64,000 nucleotides of DNA, taken from Halorarius litoreus (GTDB lineage: Archaea > Halobacteriota > Halobacteria > Halobacteriales > Haloarculaceae). The position numbers were made by a program, and so were the translations under genes. Positions 24,416 to 32,876 of the stretch are shown one piece after another (position 1 is the stretch's first letter; every line of letters begins with the position of its first letter). Where the stretch lies: positions 3,906,001 to 3,970,000 of the forward strand of contig NZ_CP101454.1 in NCBI RefSeq assembly GCF_024362405.1, read 5' to 3'. The notes beneath the pieces are model-generated. The model made no database searches. It was given only the letters and a program-made list of their open reading frames with translations, and was not told the DNA's origin.

Positions 24416-25961
24416 ACACGTCGTCATCGCCCCGCTGCTCGCAGCGCTCGCCACGGCCGTCGTGACGCTGCTGGTGCGCCCGTACGGCCGGCTCCAGCGC
24501 GCAGTCAGCGTGCTCGGCGGGCTCGCATACCTCGGCGGCGTCGCGGTCCTGTTCGAGCGCGTCACCGCGGGGGGCCCGCTCGTCTACCAGCTGTCGAACT
24601 GGGACGCGCCGTTCGGCATCGTGCTCGTCGCGGACGCGCTCGCCGTGTTCATGCTCGGGCTGGCAGCCGTCGTCTCGCTCGCCGCCCTCGTGTTCTCCGT
24701 GTGGTATCTCGACACCGACGACCAGCGGCTCTCGTACCACGCGCTGTTCCACTTCATGCTCGTGGGCGTCACGGGGTCGTTCCTCACCGGCGACCTGTTC
24801 AACCTGTTCGTCTGGTTCGAGGTGATGCTGATGAGCTCGTACGTGCTCGTCGTGTTCTACTCCGGTGCGGAACACACCAAAGCGGCTCTCCAGTACGCCG
24901 TCCTGAATCTCGTCGGGAGTGCGGTGATGCTGCTCGCCATCGGGGGCATCTACTCGGTGACGGGCACGCTGAACATGGCGGACATCGCCCGTCGGCTCGC
25001 CGCGCCCGCCGAGTACGGTATCACCGAGTCCGTGCCCGCCGTGCTGGGGCTCTCGGCCGTCCTGTTCGCCGTGTTCGCGCTCAAAGCCGGCGTCGCCCCG
25101 TTCCAGTTCTGGGTGCCGGCGGCCTATCGGGCCGCTCCCGCACCCGTCACCGCGGTACTGGCGGGCGTCGTGAAGAAGGTCGGCATCTACGCGATGGTGC
25201 GGCTCTACTTCACCGTGTTCGCTGCGGCCACCCTTCCCGTCTCCCTGCCGTTCGTGGAGGGCTCGTCGTTCCTCGCGTTCTTCGGCCCCGTCATGTTCCT
25301 GATGGCCGTCGCGAGCATCCTGCTCGGGGGCATCAGCGCCGTCAATCAGCCGGACGTCGACGGCCTGCTCGCGTACTCCTCCATCGGACAGGTCGGGTTC
25401 ATCGTCCTCCCGCTCGCGGTCGCCGCGACCGTCCCCGACGTTCGCGTCCTTGGTATCACCGCCGCGCTCGTCTACTCGCTGAACCACGCGCTCGCGAAGG
25501 GACTCCTGTTCCTCGGGTCGGGCGCGACGTTCCGCGGCGTCGGTTCGGGCCGCTTCGCCGACCTCGGTGGCCTCTCCGAGCGCGACCCCGTCCTCGCGGG
25601 GGCGTTCTTCGTCGGCGCGCTCTCACTCATCGGCATCCCACCGCTGTCGGGGTTCTTCGGGAAATTCCTCGTGTTCGACGTCGGGGTCCGGGCGGGCTCG
25701 AACCTGGTTCTCGGGGCCGCGCTCGTCGGCGCGATCCTCACCATCGCGTACTTCTCGCGGGCGTGGAACCGGGCGTTCTGGGGGCCGCCAGTCGAGTACG
25801 ACCGCCGGCCCGCGCTCGTGGCGGTCGTGGTCGTGCTCGCCGTCGTGGTGGTGGCGGTCGGCATCGGCTTCGACCCGGTGTTCGAGGCCGCCACCCGGGG
25901 CGCGGAGGCCGCGGTGAACCGAAGCGGGTACGTGGACGCGGTCCTGGGGGTGAACCGATGA
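24405..25961 (+). CDS. mrpD: Mrp antiporter subunit D
   Basis: A 518-residue polytopic protein homologous to NuoN/NuoM; the second proton-channel subunit. Core motifs are FNLFVWFEVMLMSSYVLVV (key Glu), FALKAGVAPFQFWVPAAYRAAPAPVTAVLAGVVKK (quoted in part; key Lys), and NHALAKGLLFLGSG. The start was set at ATG 24405 because a strong Shine-Dalgarno sequence ggaggtga (24392-24399) is placed five bases before it; GTG 24396 and ATG 24399 overlap that site. Confidence 0.92.
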   Translation: MAPEHVVIAPLLAALATAVVTLLVRPYGRLQRAVSVLGGLAYLGGVAVLFERVTAGGPLVYQLSNWDAPFGIVLVADALAVFMLGLAAVVSLAALVFSVWYLDTDDQRLSYHALFHFMLVGVTGSFLTGDLFNLFVWFEVMLMSSYVLVVFYSGAEHTKAALQYAVLNLVGSAVMLLAIGGIYSVTGTLNMADIARRLAAPAEYGITESVPAVLGLSAVLFAVFALKAGVAPFQFWVPAAYRAAPAPVTAVLAGVVKKVGIYAMVRLYFTVFAAATLPVSLPFVEGSSFLAFFGPVMFLMAVASILLGGISAVNQPDVDGLLAYSSIGQVGFIVLPLAVAATVPDVRVLGITAALVYSLNHALAKGLLFLGSGATFRGVGSGRFADLGGLSERDPVLAGAFFVGALSLIGIPPLSGFFGKFLVFDVGVRAGSNLVLGAALVGAILTIAYFSRAWNRAFWGPPVEYDRRPALVAVVVVLAVVVVAVGIGFDPVFEAATRGAEAAVNRSGYVDAVLGVNR

Positions 25962-26521
25962 CGCGCAAGTGGCCGATCGTCGGGCTCGTCCTCGCGGTGC
26001 TGTGGCTGTTCGTCCGCGGCGTCCACCTCGACGCGGTCGCCGGCGAGTTCCTCATCGGCCTGGCCGTCGGGATGCCCGTCGCGTACGTCCTCCGGCAGTT
26101 CTACCAGCCGGAGTTCACGATGGGGCGCACGGTACAGGCGGCGCCGTGGGCCGTCCGCTACGTCGCGGTGTTCATGTACGAGCTGCTGACGGCGAACGTC
26201 GACGTCGCCTACCGGGTGCTCCGGCCGTCGATGCCCATCGACCCGGACATCATCGCCGTTCCCCTCAGAGTCGAGTCGGACGCCGCCGTCACGACCATCG
26301 CCAACTCCATCACCCTGACCCCCGGAACGCTGACGATGGACCACGACAGCGAGACGAACACGCTGTACGTCCACGCCATCGCCGGCGACGTCGACAGCGT
26401 CGTCGACCCCATCCGCACGTGGGAGGACTACGCGCTGTACATCTTCGACGAGGACGCCGACCCGTCGGACCCGGCGCCGCCCGCGCGCAGCGGCCGAACG
26501 CGAGGTGGTGTCCGTGAGTAG
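25958..26521 (+). CDS. mrpE: Mrp antiporter subunit E
   Basis: A 187-residue protein: two N-terminal membrane segments (IVGLVLAVLWLFV; FLIGLAVGMPVAYVL), then a soluble domain with the family motif ITLTPGTLTMDHDSETNTLYVH. Residues 165-187 are a charged, disordered tail. It starts within the mrpD stop (ATGA overlap). MnhE is needed for complex assembly in studied bacteria. Confidence 0.9.
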   Translation: MTRKWPIVGLVLAVLWLFVRGVHLDAVAGEFLIGLAVGMPVAYVLRQFYQPEFTMGRTVQAAPWAVRYVAVFMYELLTANVDVAYRVLRPSMPIDPDIIAVPLRVESDAAVTTIANSITLTPGTLTMDHDSETNTLYVHAIAGDVDSVVDPIRTWEDYALYIFDEDADPSDPAPPARSGRTRGGVRE

Positions 26522-26819
26522 CGTGGCCGAGACCGCGGCGGTGAGCCCACTGCTCGAGGGGGCCGTTCTCGTCGGGATCGTCGTCGCCGTGTTGCTGGCG
26601 CTCGGCGCAGGCTATCGGGTGATGCGGGGGCCGACGACCCCCGACCGGGTCGTCGCGCTCGACACCATCGGCACGAACGTCGTCGCCATCGCCGTCCTCT
26701 ACGCCATCAGTCAGGACCGTGGGCTGTTCGTCGACGTGGCGCTCGTGCTCACCATCATCGGCTTCATCAGTACCATCGCCGTGGCGCGGTACGTCACGGA
26801 GGGGGACATCATCGAATGA
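26514..26819 (+). CDS. mrpF: Mrp antiporter subunit F
   Basis: About 101 residues with three membrane segments. YRVMRGPTTPDRVVALDTIGTNVVAI is the MnhF signature with the conserved Asp. The start at GTG 26514 (overlapping mrpE by eight bases) is preferred because gaggtg lies 6 bp upstream; GTG 26505 is possible. It ends by overlapping mrpG. Confidence 0.88.
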   Translation: MSSVAETAAVSPLLEGAVLVGIVVAVLLALGAGYRVMRGPTTPDRVVALDTIGTNVVAIAVLYAISQDRGLFVDVALVLTIIGFISTIAVARYVTEGDIIE

Positions 26820-27166
26820 TTCGCGCATACCTCACCATCCTGTTCATCGCCGTCGGGACGTTCTTCCTCCTCGTGGGGACCGTCGGCCTGCTTCGCCTCC
26901 CGGACGTTTACAACCGGATGCACGCCACCTCGAAGGCCACCACGCTCGGCGCGGCGGGCATCTTCCTCGCCGGCTTCGTCCACTTCGGCCCCACTGGCGC
27001 CGGACTGGTCTCGCTCGTCGGCATCGTGTTCCTGTTCCTCACGGCGCCGACCGGCGCGCACATGATCTCCCGGTCGGCCCAGCGGATGGGGGTCGACTTC
27101 GCGCTCGACGCGCGCTGGCCTGGCGGCGAGAGCGACGAGGTCGACGACCCCACGGACCAGTCGTGA
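26816..27166 (+). CDS. mrpG: Mrp antiporter subunit G
   Basis: A 116-residue, three-segment protein and the last gene of the operon. GTVGLLRLPDVYNRMHATSKATTLG is the MnhG signature. The last 25 residues are acidic and probably disordered. It starts in the mrpF stop (ATGA). All seven subunits are intact, so the antiporter should be functional; it would export Na+ using the proton gradient. Confidence 0.9.
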   Translation: MIRAYLTILFIAVGTFFLLVGTVGLLRLPDVYNRMHATSKATTLGAAGIFLAGFVHFGPTGAGLVSLVGIVFLFLTAPTGAHMISRSAQRMGVDFALDARWPGGESDEVDDPTDQS

Positions 27167-27436
27167 GCGGCTGGTAGGACGATCCTACACATCCATAAAC
27201 GGGGGGTTTTACCGCTGGTGTCGTGCCCCGGTGTATCGGTTGTCGGCCTGGAGTGCCGTGCCACGACATTACAGTGGCGAAACAGGTACGGTCACAGTAC
27301 AGTAGCTACAGCTTATTCCACGAACTGAAGGATAAAGCGAACAATACTGCCTGTTTATTCCGGCGAACAGCTTCTACCTGCCATCTACTCTGTCGCTAGA
27401 GCGCATCGCGGTCCAGCGGCGGGGAAGGGACCGCAG

Positions 27437-28702
27437 ATGCAGACACCATCCAGACACGTCCGATTACTCGCCATCCTCGTCTCGGCTGTCGTCGTCCTCG
27501 GTGCGTTCGGGGCGCCGGTGCTCGCCGACAGCGACGACACCGACCGGGGGCACGGTAACGACTGCCCCGCGGTTGACGACGAAAACCCGGGGAGCAGCGA
27601 CGGCGCGACCCATCGAGCGACGAACGCCCACTGTACGGACTCGACCGACGTCGGTGCCGATGCACCGACGCCGACCGCCGACCCACCCACAGCCACAGCG
27701 ACCCCGCAGCCGCCATCGGAGCCGGAGGCCACGCCCACGGCGACCCCTGCAGTGACACCTGACGGAACGCCAGTCGCCACGGAGACACCGGACGACACCC
27801 CGACTGGGACGCCCGAGGTTACACCCACGTCGACACCGAGACCGGAATCGACACCGCCGGAAACACCGACGGCAACGCCGACGCCCGAGGCCACACCCAC
27901 GCCGACACCACCGACAGACGGCGACAAGGGCCACGGAAACGAGTGTGCGCCGGGTGACGTGGACAACCCAAGCGACAGCACCGGACCGAACGACAGCGCG
28001 ACGGCACCCAACTGCGTCACACCTGAGCCGACACCGACGGAGACGCCGACATCGACGCCCACTGAGACACCGGCACCCACCGAGACACCGGCACCCACCG
28101 AGACACCGGCACCCACCGAGACACCGGCACCCACCGAGACACCGGCACCCACCGAGACACCGGCACCCACCGAGACACCGGCACCCACCGAGACACCGGC
28201 ACCGACGCCCGAACAGACACCATCGCCGACGCCCACATCGTCTCCGACACCCACGCCGACTCCCGAAGCCGGGCCGACCGGGAGTACCGGTAGCGGCGGA
28301 AGCGGTGGAGGCGGAAGTGGCGGGAGCGGCGGCGGAGGCGGGAATGGCGGAAGCAGTAGCGGCGGTGGCAGCAGCTCCGGCGTCGGGTCGACCGGCGGAA
28401 GCGGCAGTCAGCCGGCCGCCGGGACCAGCCAGACCGACGACCAGACCCCGACACCACAGTCCCCTGGCTCGACAGGTGTGGTGACACCGACGCCGACCCC
28501 AACCCCGACGCCCGTTGACACCGTCACCCCGTCACCGATACCCGTCGCAGACGGCAACGGGAACGGCGCCGACGGTGCTGTGGAGACGACCACAGAGCCC
28601 ATTCCGGTCGAGTTGGCCGGCGGCAACACGAGCCTGCTGTGGCTGCTCATCCTGTTCGTGCTGGCGGTACTGGCAGTTACGGTCGCACGGCGGGTCACCT
28701 GA
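27437..28702 (+). CDS. Thr/Pro-rich repetitive surface protein with duplicated Cys module
   Basis: A 421-residue cell-surface protein of no recognised family. It has a Sec-type signal (LLAILVSAVVVLGAFGAPVLA), then a module DRGHGNDCPAVDDENPGSSD ending in HCTD, a Thr/Pro-rich stalk, a second copy of the module (DKGHGNECAPGDVDNPSDST ending in NCV), a longer stalk with (TETPAP)n repeats, a Gly/Ser-rich linker (about 280-330), more Pro/Thr, and a C-terminal membrane segment LLWLLILFVLAVLAVTVARR. The Thr-rich stalks are likely O-glycosylated and lift the modules from the membrane. The two modules share GHGN(D/E)C-x(n)-D-x-NP and a later Cys. An AT-richer 270-bp promoter region precedes it. Confidence 0.75.
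   Translation: MQTPSRHVRLLAILVSAVVVLGAFGAPVLADSDDTDRGHGNDCPAVDDENPGSSDGATHRATNAHCTDSTDVGADAPTPTADPPTATATPQPPSEPEATPTATPAVTPDGTPVATETPDDTPTGTPEVTPTSTPRPESTPPETPTATPTPEATPTPTPPTDGDKGHGNECAPGDVDNPSDSTGPNDSATAPNCVTPEPTPTETPTSTPTETPAPTETPAPTETPAPTETPAPTETPAPTETPAPTETPAPTETPAPTPEQTPSPTPTSSPTPTPTPEAGPTGSTGSGGSGGGGSGGSGGGGGNGGSSSGGGSSSGVGSTGGSGSQPAAGTSQTDDQTPTPQSPGSTGVVTPTPTPTPTPVDTVTPSPIPVADGNGNGADGAVETTTEPIPVELAGGNTSLLWLLILFVLAVLAVTVARRVT
28064..28203 (+). repeat. 18-bp tandem repeat in the surface protein gene
   Basis: Seven identical 18-bp units of gagacaccggcacccacc begin at 28064, 28082, 28100, 28118, 28136, 28154 and 28172 (the first has a minor flank change), followed by a degenerate eighth at 28190. 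The unit is in frame and encodes ETPAPT. Identity at the DNA level suggests recent expansion, so copy number may vary between strains. Confidence 0.92.
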
Positions 28703-28708
28703 CCCGCG

Positions 28709-29602
28709 TCAGTCCACGTTCAGCCCGCCCGACAGCACGGCCAGATACGTCGCCACGTACCCGAGCGCGTAGCCAAGGACGTGCGAGTAGATGTTGACGA
28801 CGGTGCCGTCGGCCGACACTTCCGTCGGGAACGCGACGAAGAGGTAGCCGACAAACACGAGCGCGCCCACGAGCAGGAGTTCGACGGTGCCGGCACTGCC
28901 CACCGCGCGACGGATGCGCCCGTGGTGGGCGTCTCCCCAGTCCTCGACGACGGGAAGGAGGAACAGCACGCCAGCGAGTAGCGCGGCGGCGGCGATAGCC
29001 GTCCCGTAGAGGCGCGGCCCGGAGACGAGCGCGATGAGCGCGAGGCCGAAGAAGAACAGCCACTGCGAGCGGACCCGGTCGACCGGGGCGTGGAGTTGCT
29101 GGCCCGCCATCCCGAGGATGGCGACCGGGAGGTAGCCGACGAACGCGAGCAGGATGCCGGAGAAGCCGACGCCGAGCCGCGGCCGGGCGAACACCAGGTT
29201 GAGCGCGGAGAGCGCGAGCGGAAACGCGACCACGAACGCCGTGAACACGACGAAGAACTGGCGTCGGCGACCGGCCGCGACCGAGAGGACGTACGCCGTC
29301 GGAACCACGAGCAGGTAGCCCATCAGGTTCACCCGGAGATGGCCGGCGGAGAGGTGGACGAAGTGACTGGTGTACGCGCTGAGCACCGTGGGTGCGTCGT
29401 ACGCGAGTGCGAGTCCCTGTCTGGTCGACGCGGGGAGCGCGAACACCGCGAGGAGGACGAGTGGCACAGTGAGGAGGACGAGTGCGTCCGTGCGACGCAC
29501 CCCCTGCCGGACGGCCGCACCGAGCGCACGGCGCTCGAGATGTTCGTCGACGCCGACCCCGTCCGTCGTTGCCCGTTTCACGTCACTCGGATACGCAAGC
29601 AA
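28709..29602 (-). CDS. Rhomboid family intramembrane serine protease
   Basis: A 297-residue polytopic protein with about seven membrane segments. Rhomboid features are SHFVHLSAGHLRVNLMGYLL (His and Asn of the oxyanion region), the catalytic Ser in GVGFSGILLAFVGY (GxSG), and the catalytic His in NIYSHVLGYALGY. Rhomboids cut membrane proteins inside the bilayer. It lies convergent with the surface protein that has a single membrane anchor, 6 bp away; that neighbour is a conceivable substrate, but this is speculation. The N-terminal ~35 residues are a cytoplasmic extension. Confidence 0.85.
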   Translation of the reverse strand: MLAYPSDVKRATTDGVGVDEHLERRALGAAVRQGVRRTDALVLLTVPLVLLAVFALPASTRQGLALAYDAPTVLSAYTSHFVHLSAGHLRVNLMGYLLVVPTAYVLSVAAGRRRQFFVVFTAFVVAFPLALSALNLVFARPRLGVGFSGILLAFVGYLPVAILGMAGQQLHAPVDRVRSQWLFFFGLALIALVSGPRLYGTAIAAAALLAGVLFLLPVVEDWGDAHHGRIRRAVGSAGTVELLLVGALVFVGYLFVAFPTEVSADGTVVNIYSHVLGYALGYVATYLAVLSGGLNVD

Positions 29603-29625
29603 CCCCCATAGGCGTATTGCACGAC

Positions 29626-30783
29626 TCAGTCGCCGAGTACTCCCACGAGCTCGTCGGCGAGCCGGAGCCCGAGCCCCTGTTTGTCGCCACGGTACTCAGT
29701 CACCTCGCCGTCGCGGACGAACAGGACGCGCGTTTCGTCTTCGCCCAGGACCTCCGCGCGGTTGGCGACGACGAACGCCAGCCCCGCACGGTCGAGCTGT
29801 TCGGTGGCTTTCTCGACGAGCGCATCGTCGTCGCCCGCGGTCTCCAGTTTGAACCCGACGATGGCGAGGTCGGGGTACTGCTCGCGAACAGTGTCGATGA
29901 GCTTCGGCGTCGGGTCGAGGTCGAGCGTGAGTTCCTGCCCGGAGCGGATCTTCTCGTCGTTCGTCGCCACGGTGTAGTCGGAGATGGCCGCCGCCGAGAC
30001 GAGCGCGTCGGCGGCAGCGGCGTGGTCGAGCACCGCGTCGAGCATCTCGGCGGCCGACTCGACGGATTCCACGCGGGCGTACGGCACGTCGGGGCCGTCG
30101 TGAACGAGGACGACGTCGGCGCCTCGGACGTAGCAGCCGGCAGCCACGGCCCGACCCGTCCGCCCCGACGCGCGGTTGGTGATGGTCCGGACGGGGTCGA
30201 TGGGCTCCGAGGTGGCCCCGGAGGTGACGACGACCGTGGTCCCGGCGAGCGGCGAGGGGCCGACGGCACGGGCCGTCGCCAGCACGATGGCCTCCTCGGT
30301 CGCGATCTTCGCTTTCCCCTCCTCGACGCGTGGCTCGACGAACGAGACGCCCCACGACTCGAGTTTGTCGAGCGACTCGAGGACGCCCGGGTGGTCGTAC
30401 ATCGGCTCGTGCATCGCCGGGGCGACCACGATGGGGACGCCCTGCCCGAGCGCGACGGTCGCACAGGTCGTGACGGTCGTGTCGTCGATGGCGTTGGCGA
30501 TCTTCCCACAGGTGTTCGCGGTGGCGGGTGCGAGCAGGAACACGTCGGCCCAGCCGTCCTCGCCGAACAGTTCGACGTGCTCGACCTTGCCGGTGATCTC
30601 GGTGACGACCGGGTTCTCGGTCGCGAACTCCAGGGCCCAGGGGTGAATGATGCCCCGGGCGCTGTCGGTCATCACCGCCCGGACCTCGGCGCCCTGTCGT
30701 CGGAGTTCGTGTGCGAGTTCGACGGTCTTCACCGCCGCGATGCTCCCCGAGACGCCCAACACGACGTTCACGCCGTCCAACAT
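29626..30783 (-). CDS. coaBC: CoaBC: phosphopantothenoylcysteine decarboxylase / phosphopantothenate-cysteine ligase
   Basis: A 385-residue bifunctional enzyme for two steps of coenzyme A synthesis. The N-terminal flavodoxin-like decarboxylase domain (1-180) has VVLGVSGSIAAVKTVELAHEL, LLAPATANTCGKIANAIDD and PAMHEPMYDHP; the C-terminal ligase domain has VVVTSGATSEPIDPVRTITN, SGRTGRAVAAGC, and VSAAAISDYTV with KIRSGQELTLDLDPTPKLI. The catalytic His is in the HPWALEF region. A TATA-like gattatcg lies about 25 bp upstream of the ATG. Confidence 0.94.
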   Translation of the reverse strand: MLDGVNVVLGVSGSIAAVKTVELAHELRRQGAEVRAVMTDSARGIIHPWALEFATENPVVTEITGKVEHVELFGEDGWADVFLLAPATANTCGKIANAIDDTTVTTCATVALGQGVPIVVAPAMHEPMYDHPGVLESLDKLESWGVSFVEPRVEEGKAKIATEEAIVLATARAVGPSPLAGTTVVVTSGATSEPIDPVRTITNRASGRTGRAVAAGCYVRGADVVLVHDGPDVPYARVESVESAAEMLDAVLDHAAAADALVSAAAISDYTVATNDEKIRSGQELTLDLDPTPKLIDTVREQYPDLAIVGFKLETAGDDDALVEKATEQLDRAGLAFVVANRAEVLGEDETRVLFVRDGEVTEYRGDKQGLGLRLADELVGVLGD

Positions 30784-30809
30784 ACCCGAGGGGTCGGCGG
30801 CCCCGATAA

Positions 30810-31565
30810 TCAGTCTTCGGCGTCGTCGGTGTCGTCGGCGACAGAGGGGTGCATCGTCGGTGGCTCCGACTGCGGCTCGGCGAACGCTTCTTGCAGCCGG
30901 TCGAGCGACGCCTGTTCCCGCTCGCGACGCTCCTCGTCGCTGATCTCCTCACAGCCCGGCGGCACCTCCCGGCCGCGACCCGTGAAGTAGCCCTCGGGGG
31001 CGACCCAGTCGTGGTAGAAGGGGACGTCGCTGTCGTCGATGAGCGTGAGTGCGACCTCCGCGCCGTGACCCGCTGCGACGACGGTCTGGTGGGGCTTCTC
31101 CGCGATTCGCCCCGCCGCGTACAGTCCGTCGACGCCCGTCCGGCCGAAGTCGTCGACGTCGACGTACACCTTCGACCCGCGCTTCGTCAGCCCGACGTCC
31201 GCCAGTTCGTCGAGGTAGCCGCTGTCGGACCACGAGGTGGCGAGGGCGTAGCTGGTGGTGATGTCCGTCTCGCCGTCGGACACCTCTGCGCGCAGGCGGA
31301 GCCCATCGTCCGTCTCGCTGACGCGCGTCACTCGTGCTTCGTGGAACTCCACGCCGTTCTCGGCGGCCTGTTCTCGAAGCAGGGAGAGGAACGTCCGGGC
31401 GTTGATGCCCAGCGGGAACCCCGGCACGTTCTCGAGGTGCGCGTTGCGCGCGAGGATGGACTCCCCGTGGTCGATGACGAGCGTGTCGAGGCCGGCGCGG
31501 GCGGTGAACGTCGCGGCGGTGAGTCCCGCGACACCCCCGCCGACGATGGCGACATCCGTGTCCAT
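30810..31565 (-). CDS. Thioredoxin-reductase-like FAD/NAD(P)-binding protein
   Basis: A 251-residue flavoprotein. It starts with the FAD motif DVAIVGGGVAGLTAATFTARAG and has a second motif GLYAAGRIAEKPHQTVVAAGHGAEVAL. The redox CxxC of true thioredoxin reductase is missing, so it belongs to a reduced subgroup of FAD-dependent reductases of unknown partner. Only about 190 residues fit the fold; the middle NAD(P)-binding domain is short. The tail from about 190 is charged (EERREREQASLDRL) and probably disordered. It is 26 bp upstream of coaBC on the same strand and may be co-transcribed. Confidence 0.8.
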   Translation of the reverse strand: MDTDVAIVGGGVAGLTAATFTARAGLDTLVIDHGESILARNAHLENVPGFPLGINARTFLSLLREQAAENGVEFHEARVTRVSETDDGLRLRAEVSDGETDITTSYALATSWSDSGYLDELADVGLTKRGSKVYVDVDDFGRTGVDGLYAAGRIAEKPHQTVVAAGHGAEVALTLIDDSDVPFYHDWVAPEGYFTGRGREVPPGCEEISDEERREREQASLDRLQEAFAEPQSEPPTMHPSVADDTDDAED

Positions 31566-31724
31566 ACGCGAACTCCCGCACGGGGGCTTACCAAGGGTAC
31601 GATTCGCTCCCGTGAACCCACTGTTCCCGAGGACTTTCGAAATGGTGTTCCAGCCGTCGTAATCACACCGTCAACAGTTCCCTAGCGGCGGAACCCTTAG
31701 GAAGCGACCACCCTATTCGAAGCC

Positions 31725-32237
31725 GTGGACGCAGTCGAGGTCACCACCGTCGTCTATCTACCGCGCGAGGAGGTGTACGAGTTCCTCCTGAGCTTCCCGA
31801 ACTACGCCAAGTACTCGAAGCACCTCGAGGACGTGGACGTCTTCGGTGATGGCTCGCCGGGCACCGAGTACGCGCTCCACTTCACGTGGTGGAAGCTCAG
31901 CTACACCGCACGCTCGGAGGTGACGGCCGTCGACCCGCCCGAGCGCATCGACTGGCGGCTGACGAAGGACTTGGACGCGACCGGCTACTGGCTCGTCGAG
32001 TCCGTCGATCCGCCGGAGGGCCGCGACGTGGCGACGCGGGTGACGATGCGCGTCGAGTACCACCCGGAGTCGGCGAACAAGGGGGCCATCGACCTGCCGC
32101 GGCTGGTGTCGTGGGACTGGCTGTTCGAGAAACTCGAACCCAAGGTCCACGAGGAGGCCGAACGAGTCGTTCGGCGAATCGTGCGCGACCTCGAAGGAGA
32201 GAGCCGCGCGGTCGAACTGGAGATAGAAGCGTTCTGA
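31725..32237 (+). CDS. SRPBCC (START-like) family protein, COQ10/RatA type
   Basis: A 170-residue protein of the SRPBCC helix-grip fold. The start is GTG. Family features are VVYLPREEVYEFLLSFPNYAKY at the N-terminus and a beta-rich centre with TWWKLSYTARSEV; the last helix is LFEKLEPKVHEEAERVVRRI. Members bind hydrophobic ligands such as quinones; haloarchaeal copies have no tested role. A TATA-like cccttagg is about 28 bp before the GTG. Confidence 0.8.
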   Translation: MDAVEVTTVVYLPREEVYEFLLSFPNYAKYSKHLEDVDVFGDGSPGTEYALHFTWWKLSYTARSEVTAVDPPERIDWRLTKDLDATGYWLVESVDPPEGRDVATRVTMRVEYHPESANKGAIDLPRLVSWDWLFEKLEPKVHEEAERVVRRIVRDLEGESRAVELEIEAF

Positions 32238-32240
32238 CCG

Positions 32241-32825
32241 TTACTGCTGTTCGTAGTCGCCGCCGTAGCGCATCAGGAAGTACGCCAGCCCGAGCGTCGA
32301 GATCATCCCGATGAACGACGCGATACCGAGCGTCTTGGCGCTGTCCGGGATGGCCGGCGGTCCGCCACCACCACCCCCACCGCCGCCCGCGTCGGCGCTG
32401 ACCGTGATGGTGGCCTCCATCCCGGCGCCGACGTGCGGCTGGCAGAAGTAGGCGTACTCGCCTTCGGTCTCGAACGTGTGACTGTGCTCGTGGCCCGTAT
32501 CGTACGTCGTGTCGGCACCGCCCTCGGTGCCTTCCCAGTTGGCACCCTCGGGCTGCGAGTCGACGACGATGTTGTGGAAGTCGGACTCCCAGACGAAGTT
32601 GACCGTCGTTCCGGGAGCGATCTCCAGGTCCGCAGGCTCGAAGGTGAGGTTGCCACCGGGGCCGACAGCGACTTCTTCGGTGGGGCCGCCCGACGAGCCG
32701 CCGGAGTCCGTCTCGTTACCCTCCTGGCCCGCGGCGGTCCCGGCCGCGGCCGTCGCGGCCGCCGTGCCGGTGGCCGCCCGAAGGAAGCCACGCCGACTGA
32801 CCGACGATGTGTCGTCCGCACTCAT
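32241..32825 (-). CDS. Halocyanin-type blue copper protein, membrane-anchored
   Basis: A 194-residue extracellular electron carrier. The Tat signal is SRRGFLRAATG (10-20). The plastocyanin domain (about 45-145) has type 1 copper ligands: His in WESDFHNIVV, Cys in YAYFCQPHVGAGM, then His and Met. After a Gly-rich linker it ends in a membrane segment (LGIASFIGMISTLGLAYFLM). It is a clear paralogue of the halocyanin in the bc cluster at 41799-42359: the two share VAVGPGG, PEGA-WEGTEGG and YDTGHE. A Gly-run between domain and anchor probably gives reach. Confidence 0.9.
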   Translation of the reverse strand: MSADDTSSVSRRGFLRAATGTAAATAAAGTAAGQEGNETDSGGSSGGPTEEVAVGPGGNLTFEPADLEIAPGTTVNFVWESDFHNIVVDSQPEGANWEGTEGGADTTYDTGHEHSHTFETEGEYAYFCQPHVGAGMEATITVSADAGGGGGGGGGPPAIPDSAKTLGIASFIGMISTLGLAYFLMRYGGDYEQQ

Positions 32826-32876
32826 GATTCGGTGTTGGGAGCACCCGCCCCTGAAGGTTCCGCTTTGCCGGCCGCG

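Noticed and set aside
27167-27436. Gap of 270 bp before the surface protein gene, checked for a small RNA or gene
   Set aside because: AT-richer promoter-like sequence is seen, but no frame, cloverleaf or strong hairpin could be supported.
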